From contig JAAYUQ010000106.1 of assembly GCA_012517575.1 (NCBI GenBank), forward strand, positions 1 through 32,091: 32,091 nt of DNA, in the 5' to 3' direction. Position 1 is the first letter of the stretch; every line of letters begins with the position of its first letter. Origin of the DNA: Bacteroidales bacterium. Lineage in GTDB: Bacteria; Bacteroidota; Bacteroidia; Bacteroidales; Paludibacteraceae. Made by a program: the position numbers and the translations under genes. Shown piece after piece: positions 17,602-26,996 of this stretch. The notes below the pieces were generated by a model that saw only the letters and a program-made list of their open reading frames with translations, was not told the origin of the DNA and did not search any database.

Positions 17602-18798
17602 CTACTGATTTTTTTTCTGCAGCGTATAATAAATTTTTAACTGATTGGAAAGTATTTTGGTAAATCCCTTTACATCATCAGCCGTCCAACCTTTATTCAC
17701 TTCACCGTATTCTCCCATATCCGTTTTCATCATGTCGAACGGACTGTCTACACCTACCAAAGTAAAGCAATAAGGCCGAAGTTTCAAAATAACAGTTCCG
17801 GTAACGTTCTGCTGGGAATTTTCCAGAAACTTTTCCATGTCGCGCATGACTGGTTCGAGATACTGGGCTTCGTGTAAAAACATGCCATACCAGTTTCCCA
17901 GTTGTTCTTTCCAATATTGTTGCCATTTGGTCAGCACATGTTTTTCGAGCAATTTATGTGCATTGATAATAAGCATGGGAGCAGCCGCTTCAAATGCTAC
18001 CCGACCTTTGATGCCTATAATCGTATCGCCCACATGCATGTCGCGACCAATGCCGTATTGAGAACCAATTTTTTCCACCAGATTGATTAGGGCAATTTTA
18101 TCAGAATTTCTTTGACCATTCACTCCGCAAATTTCTCCTTGTTCAAATTCGATGGTGAGAATTTCTTCTCCCTCTTTTTCAACCTTGCTGGGATAAGCTT
18201 CTTCTGGTAGCGTTTGATCCGACTTCAGGGTTTCTTTTCCTCCAATACTTGTACCCCACAAACCTTTGTTGATGGAATATTCCATTTTTTTGAAATCGGC
18301 TTCAAATCCATGTTCTTTTAAATAATTGATTTCATATTCACGACTTAAAGCAAGATCGCGAATAGGAGTCAAAATTTTTATTTCAGGTGCCAACACGCTG
18401 AAAGTCAAATCGAAACGAACCTGGTCATTGCCAGCTCCGGTACTTCCGTGTGCCACGTAATCGGCTCCTATTTCTTTGGCATAATTAATAATAGCAATGG
18501 CCTGAAAAGTGCGCTCCGAACTAACAGAAATAGGATAGGTGCCGTTTCTGAGTACATTGCCGAAAACCATGTATCGAATACATTTATCGTAATAATCTTT
18601 CGTTACATCCAGCACCACATGCTTTACTGCTCCCAACTGATAAGCTTTCTTTTCGATGGTTTGCAAATCGTCATCACTAAATCCACCCGTATTGGCAACG
18701 GCGGTATAGACATCGTATCCTTTTTCTTCCGAAAGATACTTTACGCAAAACGAAGTATCCAATCCACCACTAAAGGCTAAAACAACTTTTTCTTTCAT
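17602..18798 (-). CDS. argG: Argininosuccinate synthase
   Basis: 398 residues, the usual length. The enzyme joins citrulline and aspartate using ATP, the step before ArgH in arginine synthesis. The N-type ATP pyrophosphatase loop AFSGGLDTS is at residues 8-16. YVAHGSTGAGNDQVRFD and the aspartate/citrulline segment KGLWGTSIGG are typical. It is the last gene of a minus-strand cluster after argR and the acyltransferase, with a 93-base gap before it and an intrinsic terminator after it. ArgR control is likely from context. Confidence 0.96.
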   Translation of the reverse strand: MKEKVVLAFSGGLDTSFCVKYLSEEKGYDVYTAVANTGGFSDDDLQTIEKKAYQLGAVKHVVLDVTKDYYDKCIRYMVFGNVLRNGTYPISVSSERTFQAIAIINYAKEIGADYVAHGSTGAGNDQVRFDLTFSVLAPEIKILTPIRDLALSREYEINYLKEHGFEADFKKMEYSINKGLWGTSIGGKETLKSDQTLPEEAYPSKVEKEGEEILTIEFEQGEICGVNGQRNSDKIALINLVEKIGSQYGIGRDMHVGDTIIGIKGRVAFEAAAPMLIINAHKLLEKHVLTKWQQYWKEQLGNWYGMFLHEAQYLEPVMRDMEKFLENSQQNVTGTVILKLRPYCFTLVGVDSPFDMMKTDMGEYGEVNKGWTADDVKGFTKILSNQLKIYYTLQKKNQ

Positions 18799-18891
18799 TT
18801 TTATTTGAATATCTGGTTTTTGTTTTCTATTTTTTTCAGAAATTTTCTTTCAATGGGATTTAAAACCCAATATATTCGATTTTAAAATGTA

Positions 18892-19509
18892 TCATTCTTC
18901 TTGATTTTCGGATGCCGGATTCGAAAATTTTTTTTCTGTTTCCACAGATTTTTTTTGTTCGGCTGCAGGATCATACAACATGCCGGTACAAAGGCAATAT
19001 TTTCGTCCGGTTCGTTGCAGAATATCATAGTTTACACAGCTTTGACAACCAGCCCAAAAGGCTTCATCATTGGTTAGTTCAGAAAAAGTTACGGGCTTGT
19101 AACCCAATTCGGAATTAATTTTCATTACTGCCAATCCCGTAGTAAGACCAAAAATCTTTGCATCAGGATAACGTTCGCGTGAAAGTTCAAAAGCTTTCTG
19201 TTTTATTCTTTTGGCCAATCCGTGCCCTCTGAACTTTTCTACCACTATCAAGCCGGAATTGGCAACAAATTTTTTGTCGCTCCATGTTTCTATGTAGCAA
19301 AAACCGGCAAATTCTTCACCATGCAGTGCAATAATTGCCTTTCCCTCTTTCATTTTTTTCTCAATGTATTCAGGTGAACGGCGGGCAATACCCGTTCCTC
19401 TGATTTTTGCCGCTTCTTCAATGGTTTTTAATATCGTATCTACGTACTTAATGTAACTTTCATCGGCAACCTGAACCGTAATCTCATCCATGTTAAAGTT
19501 ATTTTCCAT
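18892..19509 (-). CDS. GNAT acyltransferase in the arginine operon
   Basis: 205 residues. The acyl-CoA binding loop of the GNAT fold is VVEKFRGHGLAKRI (Arg94 to Ala99), and the strand after it contains GLTTGLAVMKINSELGYKPV. A C-terminal extension has Cys155-x2-Cys158 and Cys172-x-Cys174, a possible zinc site, and ends in a charged tail. The ATG at 19509 is preceded by AGGAGG at 19529-19524, 14 bases away. Its place between argR and argG suggests the first step of arginine synthesis, N-acylation of glutamate. Bacteroides fragilis is known to use succinylated intermediates in this pathway, so the acyl donor could be succinyl-CoA or acetyl-CoA. The fold is clear; the substrate is inferred from context only. 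Confidence 0.8.
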   Translation of the reverse strand: MENNFNMDEITVQVADESYIKYVDTILKTIEEAAKIRGTGIARRSPEYIEKKMKEGKAIIALHGEEFAGFCYIETWSDKKFVANSGLIVVEKFRGHGLAKRIKQKAFELSRERYPDAKIFGLTTGLAVMKINSELGYKPVTFSELTNDEAFWAGCQSCVNYDILQRTGRKYCLCTGMLYDPAAEQKKSVETEKKFSNPASENQEE

Positions 19510-19579
19510 AAATTTTTTGGATTCCTCCTATCTTCTTCATTTATAAATCTTTATTTAACGAATTTTTCTGTCGAAAAAA

Positions 19580-20062
19580 TTAAACTGCTTTTGTTTCACC
19601 AAAAATATCGTTCATAATTTCTACTACTACTTCCCTCTCTACACCTTCACGTGGAACAACCAGGATAGTATCATCGCCGGCAATGGTTCCCAAAATATAA
19701 TCCGACGCTTTGTTATCAATATCCCAAGCTATAGCACTGGCATATCCCGGTTTTGTCTTCAATACCGCGAGTTGTTGCGAAAATTCAAGACTTACAATTA
19801 CCCCATTGGCCAACGAACCATTCAGCGTATTAGCCGAAGGTGGGGGCAAAGGCTTGTTGTACGAAGGCAACACGTACTTGTAAGTGCCATTGGAAAGTGG
19901 AGTTTTTGCCACTTTCAACACTTTCAGGTCACGCGACAAAGTAGGCTGGGTTATCTCGCAATGCTGTTCCTTCAGTAATTTCAGCAACTCTTCTTGGCTG
20001 CCTACTACACTTGAACGAAGAATATCCGAAATAATCTTTAAGCGGTTTCGTTTGTTTTTCAT
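19580..20062 (-). CDS. argR: Arginine repressor
   Basis: 160 residues, normal ArgR length. The N-terminal winged helix-turn-helix (about 1-70) contains ITQPTLSRDLKVLKVAK. The C-terminal oligomerisation and arginine-binding domain (about 85-155) contains the conserved GTIAGDDTILVV. In known systems the hexamer binds ARG boxes when arginine is present and represses synthesis genes. It leads the cluster with the acyltransferase and argG. A strong promoter and candidate ARG boxes lie upstream, so it may regulate itself and the operon. Confidence 0.95.
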   Translation of the reverse strand: MKNKRNRLKIISDILRSSVVGSQEELLKLLKEQHCEITQPTLSRDLKVLKVAKTPLSNGTYKYVLPSYNKPLPPPSANTLNGSLANGVIVSLEFSQQLAVLKTKPGYASAIAWDIDNKASDYILGTIAGDDTILVVPREGVEREVVVEIMNDIFGETKAV

Positions 20063-20156
20063 AAAATGTAAATTAATAAATATTTATTTGTAATTACTTT
20101 TCAAAACGAATATCTTATATGAAACCCCAACAGATTTTCTCACCAAATAACTACGC

Positions 20157-20191
20157 TTGTATATTTATAAAATATTTTTGCAAATATACAA
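20157..20191. promoter_or_regulatory. Inverted repeat overlapping the argR -7 box
   Basis: TTGTATATTT (20157-20166) and AAATATACAA (20182-20191) are perfect 10-base inverted arms. The right arm covers the -7 box. Its position suits an operator for a symmetric repressor such as ArgR. It is also simple AT-rich DNA, so chance is possible. Confidence 0.4.
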
Positions 20192-20210
20192 TGTTTATTC
20201 TGTTTTTCAA
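20181..20210 (-). promoter_or_regulatory. Promoter of the argR cluster
   Basis: On the minus strand, TTG (20210-20208), a spacer of exactly 19, then TATATTTG (20188-20181). This is a full match to the Bacteroidota vegetative promoter. It predicts a leader of about 110 bases before argR. Confidence 0.7.
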
Positions 20211-20267
20211 TGTAAAAAATTCATAAATATTCTCCATTATTCATTATTTAACTATAATTTAACGATT

Positions 20268-20285
20268 ATTGAATAAATATACAAT
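20268..20285. promoter_or_regulatory. Candidate ARG box
   Basis: ATTGAATAAATATACAAT agrees with the E. coli ARG box TNTGAATWWWWATTCANW at 16 of 18 positions. It lies about 60 bases upstream of the argR -33 element. That this consensus holds in Bacteroidota is an assumption. Confidence 0.45.
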
Positions 20286-20530
20286 TTGATTAAATAAATC
20301 AATGATAAAAATTCTTTTCTAAATCAGTAAAAAATTGATATTCGTAACTCAACCTTTCTCAATACAAAGCTCAAAATTGAAAAGAAATAGGATTTCGATA
20401 TAAACGGTCAAGATAAGCCTATGCATGTGTATTTATTTGCTGAAAGACAAATTGTATTGTTACGAGGAATTTGCAATAATTGTTTTGAAATATTTTATCG
20501 GCTACTATCACTCATCCACTCAATAAATTG

Positions 20531-20538
20531 TATCTTTG
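20531..20538 (+). promoter_or_regulatory. Candidate -7 box for uvrA
   Basis: TATCTTTG followed by CA is the classic Bacteroidota -7 element. No TTG is found at the expected -33 distance. The leader would be about 95 bases. Confidence 0.45.
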
Positions 20539-20642
20539 CAGGTTATTTGAAATCGTTTTTTATTCAGGCATGAATTCAAAAAAGATTTTATATAAAAATC
20601 TGATTTTCATATACTTATTTTAATTTTTTCAGAAACTGTTGC

Positions 20643-23453
20643 ATGTCCAAACAAGGAAATATTATTGTTAAAGGCGCTCGCGTCCATAATCTCAAAAACA
20701 TAGATGTTGAAATTCCAAGAAATAAATTGGTTGTAGTTACCGGACTATCGGGTTCCGGAAAATCATCGTTGGCTTTCGACACGATTTATGCCGAAGGTCA
20801 ACGCAGGTATGTGGAAAGTCTTTCGTCTTATGCACGACAATTTTTAGGACGAATGAGTAAACCGGAAGTTGATTACATAAAAGGTATACCGCCGGCTATT
20901 GCTATAGAACAAAAAGTGAACACACGCAATCCTCGTTCAACGGTTGGGACTTCTACCGAAATATACGAGTACATGAAATTGCTGTATGCCCGGATTGGAA
21001 AAACGTATTCGCCAATTTCGGGAGCACTGGTCAAAAAACATGAGGCAGAAGATGTAGTGGAGGCGGCCATGTCGTTTCCTGACGAAACCAAACTTACCCT
21101 GCTTATTTCCATTAGCTTGAACGGAGAAAACGATATCGTCGAAAAACTTCGAAACTTCCAAATGCAGGGATTCAGCAGAGTTGAAGTGGGAGACGAAATG
21201 CTCAGAATTCAGGATTTGCTCCATCAACCCGAATTATTGGAAGAAAACAACAAAATTTATCTGGTTATTGACCGTTTGGTGGTTGATCATTCACAGGCTA
21301 CCATCAGCCGTTTGACCGATTCGGCTGAAACTACTTTTTACGAAGGCAAAGGGAATTGCATTTTAAAGGTGAATACCGAAAAAGGAGAAAAACTGTTACA
21401 TTTTTCAAAGAATTTTGAAGCCGACGGAATATCATTTGAAATTCCTACCGAACACACATTCAGTTTCAACAGTCCGATAGGCGCATGTCCGGTCTGTGAA
21501 GGCTTTGGAAAAATTATCGGTATTGATGAAAATCTTGTTGTCCCTAACAAATCGCTTTCTGTTTACGAAGATGCCATCGTATGCTGGAGAGGCGAAGTGA
21601 TGAGCGAATGGAAAAAAAGATTAATACAGGCTGCGCCAAAATTTGGTTTCCCTATTCACAAACCCTATTACGAACTAACTGAAAATCAGCGGCAATTACT
21701 ATGGACTGGCAACGAATATTTTGAAGGATTGAACAGTTTCTTCAAGTTTCTGGAAGAAAATCAATATAAAATCCAATATCGCGTTATGCTGGCAAGGTAT
21801 CGTGGAAAAACCACTTGTCCCGCTTGCAAAGGAACCCGACTGAAAAAAGAAGCAACCTATGTACGCGTGGGTGAAAAACCCATAACGGAACTGGTATTGA
21901 TGCAGGTGGAAGAGTTATACGATTTTTTTGAACATCTCCTTCTTGACGAACATGACATGGCAATTGCCAATCGTTTGTTGACAGAGATTCAGAATCGTAT
22001 CCGCTTTCTGATTGATGTGGGATTGGGTTACCTGACGCTGAACAGACTCTCCAATACACTTTCGGGAGGTGAAAGTCAGCGAATTAATCTCGCTACTTCT
22101 TTAGGAAGCAGTTTGGTTGGGTCGCTATATATTTTAGACGAACCGAGTATTGGTCTTCATCCTCGCGATACTGAAAAGTTAATCAATGTATTGCATCAAC
22201 TCCGCAATTTAGGAAATACGGTTATTGTGGTGGAACACGACGAAGAAATTATTCGTTCGGCAGATTACTTAATCGATATTGGACCTGGAGCAGGCAGATT
22301 GGGCGGAAACATTGTTTATAACGGATTTCTGAACGATTTTAAAATTCAGAACTTTTCAAATGAAACCATTGCCAATTCCTACACTTTGAAATATCTCCTC
22401 CATAAAGAGGAAATTCCTGTTCCAACCCATCGCCGAAAATGGAATAATTACATAGAAATTGTGGGAGCTACGGAAAATAATTTAAAAAATATTTCCGTAA
22501 AATTTCCTTTGAACGTAATGACAGTGGTTACCGGTGTGAGTGGTTCAGGAAAATCTTCGCTTGTTCAGGATGTATTTTATTCCGCCTTGAAAAAATATTA
22601 TGGTGGAATCGTTGATCACACTGGACAATTTGGCGTTTTGCGAGGCAGTATGCAACTCGTCAATCAGGTAGAATTTGTCGACCAAAATCCCATTGGGCGT
22701 TCTTCACGCTCCAATCCTGTAAGTTACATAAAAGTTTACGACGACATACGAAAACTTTTTTCAGAACAACCTCTGGCCAAGCAAATGGGATATAATCCTT
22801 CCTTTTTTTCTTTCAATACCGATGGCGGTCGTTGTGAAGAATGTCAGGGAGAAGGAACGATTACCATTGAAATGCAATTTATGGCCGATTTGGTACTGGA
22901 ATGTGAACATTGTCACGGGAAACGTTTCAAACAGGATATTCTCGAAGTTACTTATCGAGGTATGAATATCTTCGATGTATTGGAAATGACAGTAAATCAG
23001 GCTATTGAATTTTTTGGACAATCAAATAATACATTGGAAAAGAAAATTGTTAAACGGCTGAAATCGTTGCAGGATGTCGGTATTGGTTATGTAAAATTGG
23101 GACAATCATCCAATACATTGTCGGGTGGCGAAAGCCAGCGGGTGAAATTGGCGTCTTTCCTGGCAAACGAAAAATCGGAACCAACAATGTTTATTTTCGA
23201 TGAACCCACTACCGGATTGCACTTTCACGACATTAAAACATTGCTCAAAGCTTTCGATGCGTTGATTGCCAAAGGGCATACCGTTCTCGTTATCGAACAT
23301 AACCCTGAAGTAATTAAATGTGCCGATCACATAATTGATTTAGGACCAGAAGGCGGGGAAAAAGGCGGATATGTAGTCTTTGAAGGAACACCTGAAGAAA
23401 TTGTAAATTGTAAAAACTCTTATACCGGCAAATTTTTGAAAGGAAAAATTTAG
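20643..23453 (+). CDS. uvrA: Excinuclease ABC subunit A
   Basis: 936 residues. The damage-recognition ATPase of nucleotide excision repair, with two ABC modules. Walker A motifs are GLSGSGKSS (34-42) and GVSGSGKSS (631-639). Two ABC signatures, [14 protein letters not shown] and [14 protein letters not shown], are each followed by an aspartate Walker B ([13 protein letters not shown] and [13 protein letters not shown]). The C-terminal zinc finger is complete: Cys731, Cys734, Cys754 and Cys757. In the N-terminal zinc module only the second pair is present (CPVCEGFG, Cys282 and Cys285). The first pair expected before SFNSPIGAC is missing, which I recall for other Bacteroidota UvrA proteins. Confidence 0.96.
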   Translation: MSKQGNIIVKGARVHNLKNIDVEIPRNKLVVVTGLSGSGKSSLAFDTIYAEGQRRYVESLSSYARQFLGRMSKPEVDYIKGIPPAIAIEQKVNTRNPRSTVGTSTEIYEYMKLLYARIGKTYSPISGALVKKHEAEDVVEAAMSFPDETKLTLLISISLNGENDIVEKLRNFQMQGFSRVEVGDEMLRIQDLLHQPELLEENNKIYLVIDRLVVDHSQATISRLTDSAETTFYEGKGNCILKVNTEKGEKLLHFSKNFEADGISFEIPTEHTFSFNSPIGACPVCEGFGKIIGIDENLVVPNKSLSVYEDAIVCWRGEVMSEWKKRLIQAAPKFGFPIHKPYYELTENQRQLLWTGNEYFEGLNSFFKFLEENQYKIQYRVMLARYRGKTTCPACKGTRLKKEATYVRVGEKPITELVLMQVEELYDFFEHLLLDEHDMAIANRLLTEIQNRIRFLIDVGLGYLTLNRLSNTLSGGESQRINLATSLGSSLVGSLYILDEPSIGLHPRDTEKLINVLHQLRNLGNTVIVVEHDEEIIRSADYLIDIGPGAGRLGGNIVYNGFLNDFKIQNFSNETIANSYTLKYLLHKEEIPVPTHRRKWNNYIEIVGATENNLKNISVKFPLNVMTVVTGVSGSGKSSLVQDVFYSALKKYYGGIVDHTGQFGVLRGSMQLVNQVEFVDQNPIGRSSRSNPVSYIKVYDDIRKLFSEQPLAKQMGYNPSFFSFNTDGGRCEECQGEGTITIEMQFMADLVLECEHCHGKRFKQDILEVTYRGMNIFDVLEMTVNQAIEFFGQSNNTLEKKIVKRLKSLQDVGIGYVKLGQSSNTLSGGESQRVKLASFLANEKSEPTMFIFDEPTTGLHFHDIKTLLKAFDALIAKGHTVLVIEHNPEVIKCADHIIDLGPEGGEKGGYVVFEGTPEEIVNCKNSYTGKFLKGKI

Positions 23454-23500
23454 GTTCCTTTTACCAATAGAATGTTGTTTTGAGTTCTGAGTTGCGAGGT

Positions 23501-23563
23501 GAAGATGCAGACTTTGAATTTTAAGTGAAACATTGCATGCAACGTCTTACCAGTTTTGAATTT
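23501..23563. repeat. Interspersed palindromic repeat, copy 2 (degenerate)
   Basis: The flank at 23501-23525 matches 13450-13474 at 21 of 25 positions. It is followed by ATTGCATGCAACGTCTTAC, a decayed palindrome that ends like copy 1 (ACGTCTCTAC). An ancestor of the form GTAGAGACGTTGCATGCAAC plus its inverted arm would explain both. It sits between the convergent uvrA and hisF. Confidence 0.55.
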
Positions 23564-23590
23564 GTTATTTTTTTACCTGTTTAAAGGAAT

Positions 23591-23614
23591 ATCACAGAAA
23601 CTGCTGATTTTTTT
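23591..23614 (+). terminator. Possible uvrA terminator
   Basis: ATCACAG, loop AAA, then CTGCTGAT with one bulged C, followed by seven T residues. The stem is short and the loop minimal. It is 138 bases after the uvrA stop. Confidence 0.35.
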
Positions 23615-23647
23615 ATTCCGATCTAAAGTTTGCTCATTATGAATTTC

Positions 23648-24403
23648 TTATAATCTTACGGGAACTCCGTTTTCGTGAAGATATTGTTTCAAATCGGGGA
23701 TCTCTATTTCTCTGTAATGAAAAATGCTGGCAGCCAATGCTGCATCAGCTTTCCCTTTTTGAAAAACATCGACAAAATGTTCCATCTTCCCTGCCCCACC
23801 ACTGGCTATTACGGGAACATTTACCGACTCGGATACGGAACGTGTAATATCCAAAGCAAAACCATTTTTTGTTCCATCATGATTCATGGAAGTCAGCAAA
23901 ATTTCTCCTGCACCTAATGCAACCGCTTTTTTTGCCCAATCAAGTGTCTTAATATCGGTCGGAATCCTTCCACCGTTAAGAAAAACATACCACTCCCCGT
24001 CGATGTATTTGGTATCGATGGCTAACACAACACATTGATTTCCAAACTGCTGCGACAAATCGGAGATTAACCGAGGATTTTTTACTGCTGCCGTGTTAAT
24101 AGAAATTTTATCTGCTCCACACGAAAGTAACAGAGACACATCTTCCACGCTGGAAATACCACCACCAACAGTAAAAGGAATATTAATTTTTCGGGCAATA
24201 CGGGTTACCAGTTCCGAAAGCGTTTTGCGTTTTTCGTTGGTGGCAGTAATATCCAAAAAAACCAACTCATCCGCTCCCCTTTTGGCATACCAATCGCCTA
24301 ATTCAACTGCATCGCCAACTTCCTTGATATTCTCGAAATTTATTCCTTTTACGGTTTTCCCATCTTTTACATCCAGACAGGGAATAATACGTTTTGCCAA
24401 CAT
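23648..24403 (-). CDS. hisF: Imidazole glycerol phosphate synthase cyclase subunit
   Basis: 251 residues from the ATG at 24403. The frame extends upstream to 24511, into the truA gene, but [15 protein letters not shown] is the universal HisF start. The TIM barrel has catalytic Asp11 (CLDVKDG) and the second aspartate in [11 protein letters not shown]. Phosphate-binding loops are VGGGISS and [10 protein letters not shown]. With HisH it makes IGP and AICAR from PRFAR in histidine synthesis. No hisH or other his gene is nearby. It starts seven bases after truA and is probably the last gene of the purU cluster. Confidence 0.95.
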   Translation of the reverse strand: MLAKRIIPCLDVKDGKTVKGINFENIKEVGDAVELGDWYAKRGADELVFLDITATNEKRKTLSELVTRIARKINIPFTVGGGISSVEDVSLLLSCGADKISINTAAVKNPRLISDLSQQFGNQCVVLAIDTKYIDGEWYVFLNGGRIPTDIKTLDWAKKAVALGAGEILLTSMNHDGTKNGFALDITRSVSESVNVPVIASGGAGKMEHFVDVFQKGKADAALAASIFHYREIEIPDLKQYLHENGVPVRL

Positions 24404-24410
24404 AAATTCT

Positions 24411-25169
24411 TTATGATAGTTTAAAAATATCGTCAGGATATTGAATATCCACCAAATACAATCCTTCTGCAGGAGCTGACATGCCTGCTTTACAGCGATT
24501 CCCAGCTTCAATTACAGAACAAAATTCAGCTAAGGACATTTTTCCTTTTCCTACCTCAAAAAGCGTTCCCACAATGGCTCGTACCATATTTCTCAGAAAA
24601 CGGTCAGCTTGAATAGTAAATACCCACTCATCCTCGACCTGTTTCCAAAAGGCAAAATCAATGTGGCAAATATTGGTTTTGACATCTGTATGCAATTTAC
24701 AAAAGCTCCCAAAATCCTCATAATGACACAACAAGGCTGACGCCTTGTTCATGGTTTCAAAATCCAGTTCTGCAAACAGGCGGGTTGCCAGTTCACGTTT
24801 GAAAACATCTTTATGAAATATTACGTGATACTCGTATCGTCTCGAAACGGCGTCGAAACGCGCATGAGCTGTAGACCGAACTTCAACAATTTTATAAACT
24901 GCAATATCGGGAGGCAAAAAACTATTGAGATGCAATAAAAATTTTGAAGTATCTATTTTTTCGCCTTCATAATCGAAATGTGCCACCATACATTTGGCAT
25001 GTACACCGGCATCTGTTCGCCCGGCTCCAACCAAATTGATATCCGTTCGCAAAATTGCACTCAGCGTTTTTATCAACACTTCCTGAACGGAAATACCGTT
25101 GGGCTGGCATTGCCAACCATGATAAGCCGTTCCTTTATAGGAAATATAGATAAAATATCGTTTTTTCAC
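24411..25169 (-). CDS. truA: tRNA pseudouridine synthase A
   Basis: 252 residues, normal for TruA. The catalytic aspartate is Asp53 in [11 protein letters not shown]. The N-terminal [21 protein letters not shown] and the later [19 protein letters not shown] are family signatures. The enzyme converts uridines 38-40 of tRNA anticodon arms. It lies between the acyl-CoA synthetase gene (44-base gap) and hisF (seven-base gap). Confidence 0.95.
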   Translation of the reverse strand: MKKRYFIYISYKGTAYHGWQCQPNGISVQEVLIKTLSAILRTDINLVGAGRTDAGVHAKCMVAHFDYEGEKIDTSKFLLHLNSFLPPDIAVYKIVEVRSTAHARFDAVSRRYEYHVIFHKDVFKRELATRLFAELDFETMNKASALLCHYEDFGSFCKLHTDVKTNICHIDFAFWKQVEDEWVFTIQADRFLRNMVRAIVGTLFEVGKGKMSLAEFCSVIEAGNRCKAGMSAPAEGLYLVDIQYPDDIFKLS

Positions 25170-25213
25170 ACCTAAAAATCAATAACTCAAAAAATGAGAA
25201 AAATTTAGAATGA

Positions 25214-26977
25214 TCACGAAAACAATTTTTCGATTTTTGCAGCATAATACTCCTCAATAACATTTATTTTCAATTTTAAAGTGGGAGAAAGAAATCCGTT
25301 TTGAGGTGTCCATTCTTCTGCTACCAACTGAAAACGCCTTATTTGTTCAAATTCGCCAAAGAAATTGTTATAATGCTTCACTTCATCCCGAAAACGTCTT
25401 ATTACATGCTCATTTTCAATCATTTCTTCCGCACTGCCACAAGATATTTTATGACTTTCGCACCACGATTTTAAATATTCAAAACTTGGAGAAATAAGCG
25501 CAGCAGGAAATTTTTTGTTCTCGCCCACAACTATGATGTTTTCTATTAAAGGAGATTCCGCAAATTTTGTTTCAATAGATTCGGGATTGACATATTTTCC
25601 GTTTGAAGTTTTGAAAAGACTTTTTATTCGTCCGGTAATAATCAACTGACCTTCAGGAGTAAATTTTCCTATGTCGCCGGTATGAAACCAACCATCAGCG
25701 TCTATAACTTGGGCTGTCAACTCGGGGTCTTTGTAATAACCCAACATAACATTGTGTCCTCGACATAGTATTTCGTCTTGATCGCCAAGTTTAACTTCAA
25801 CTCCCGGAATTGGAAGTCCAACCGTTCCAAATTTTCTACCGTTTTTCACCCGTTGATTGACTGCAATAACGGGAGAAGTCTCCGTTAAGCCGTATCCTTC
25901 GAAAACCGGCATGCCGATTGCAGAAAAAAATGAAGCCATTTGTGGTTGCAAAGCCGAGCCTCCGGAAACGACAATATCAAAATCACCTCCAATGGCTTCT
26001 CTCCATTTGGAATAAACCATTTTATCGAAAAATTTATGGAGTTTTTTGTTCCACCGGCTCATGCCTTCCAACTGATATTTATTGGCGAAATTTATAGCCC
26101 TGTAATAAACAAATCTATTAAAAGTAGGCAATTTTTTCCCTGCCATGTAGAGTTTATCATACATTTTTTCAAGCACGCGCGGTACAGTAGCCATAATATT
26201 GGGATTCACTTCCTTAATATTTTCGCCGATAGTTCCCAAATTTTCTGCATAATATACCGAAATTCCCAGATATTGATACAAATAAACCAGCATCCGTTCG
26301 TAAGCATGACAAAGTGGAAGAAAACTCAAAGCAATTTTGTCCCATTCGGCCGGAATCTGTTTCAAATTTAAAACTTGATTGACAATATTGCTGTGGGAAA
26401 GCATAACTCCTTTGGGATTCCCTGTAGTTCCCGAAGTATATACAATGGTTGCCATATCGCCCGGTTTCTGCATGGCTTTCAATTGCTGCAATTTTTCTGG
26501 AGCTGGATTTTCACGCCCCAACTGAATAAGCTGTTCCAAAAAAGGAAGGCCTGTACCTTGATCCACAAAAGTATAGACATATTTCAATGATTTTATTTCA
26601 GGCAAAATAGGCATTACTTTCAATCTTAACTCCTTGCCTTCGATAAAAATCATTTTCATTTCGGAATGATTCAGAATATAACGATAATCATCCTGACTGA
26701 TAGTAGCATATATGGGAATAGATATGGCTCCAATTTGCATGGTCGCAAAATCGAGCATATTCCATTCGGGACGGTTATTGCTAACAATACCTATCCGATC
26801 GCCTGGCTCAATGCCGAGTTTCAACATTCCATAACTGATTTGATTGGTCAAATCTATATATTCCTGAATACTGAATTTACGCCATTTCCCTTCACGTTTG
26901 CAGGCAAGGGCAGCATCCTGATTCGGGAATTTTTCCAAATAACGATCCAATATATCATATAAACGACTGATTTCCAT
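25214..26977 (-). CDS. Long-chain acyl-CoA synthetase (AMP-forming)
   Basis: 587 residues. An adenylate-forming enzyme that activates fatty acids with ATP and CoA. The AMP-binding motif is YTSGTTGNPKG (180-190), followed by GYGLTETSP (361-369), then GWFHTGDIGKF and the hinge ITGRIKSLFKTSNGKYVNPESIE. The closest match by pattern is the AMP-forming long-chain fatty acid ligases of the FAA1/FadD15 kind that are common in Bacteroidota. Chain-length preference cannot be read from the sequence. It follows purU by 19 bases. Confidence 0.88.
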   Translation of the reverse strand: MEISRLYDILDRYLEKFPNQDAALACKREGKWRKFSIQEYIDLTNQISYGMLKLGIEPGDRIGIVSNNRPEWNMLDFATMQIGAISIPIYATISQDDYRYILNHSEMKMIFIEGKELRLKVMPILPEIKSLKYVYTFVDQGTGLPFLEQLIQLGRENPAPEKLQQLKAMQKPGDMATIVYTSGTTGNPKGVMLSHSNIVNQVLNLKQIPAEWDKIALSFLPLCHAYERMLVYLYQYLGISVYYAENLGTIGENIKEVNPNIMATVPRVLEKMYDKLYMAGKKLPTFNRFVYYRAINFANKYQLEGMSRWNKKLHKFFDKMVYSKWREAIGGDFDIVVSGGSALQPQMASFFSAIGMPVFEGYGLTETSPVIAVNQRVKNGRKFGTVGLPIPGVEVKLGDQDEILCRGHNVMLGYYKDPELTAQVIDADGWFHTGDIGKFTPEGQLIITGRIKSLFKTSNGKYVNPESIETKFAESPLIENIIVVGENKKFPAALISPSFEYLKSWCESHKISCGSAEEMIENEHVIRRFRDEVKHYNNFFGEFEQIRRFQLVAEEWTPQNGFLSPTLKLKINVIEEYYAAKIEKLFS

Positions 26978-26996
26978 GATATTGATTTATTAAAAT

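Larger units (their letters stand above)
20063..20642. other. Divergent regulatory region between argR and uvrA
   Basis: A 580-base, very AT-rich gap. It holds the argR promoter, an inverted repeat over its -7 box, a candidate ARG box and a -7 box for uvrA. I see no other gene or RNA in it. Confidence 0.65.

Noticed and set aside
24404-24511. Longer HisF with 36 extra N-terminal residues
   Set aside because: The extra part overlaps the truA gene and is unlike HisF; the ATG at 24403 gives the universal start.
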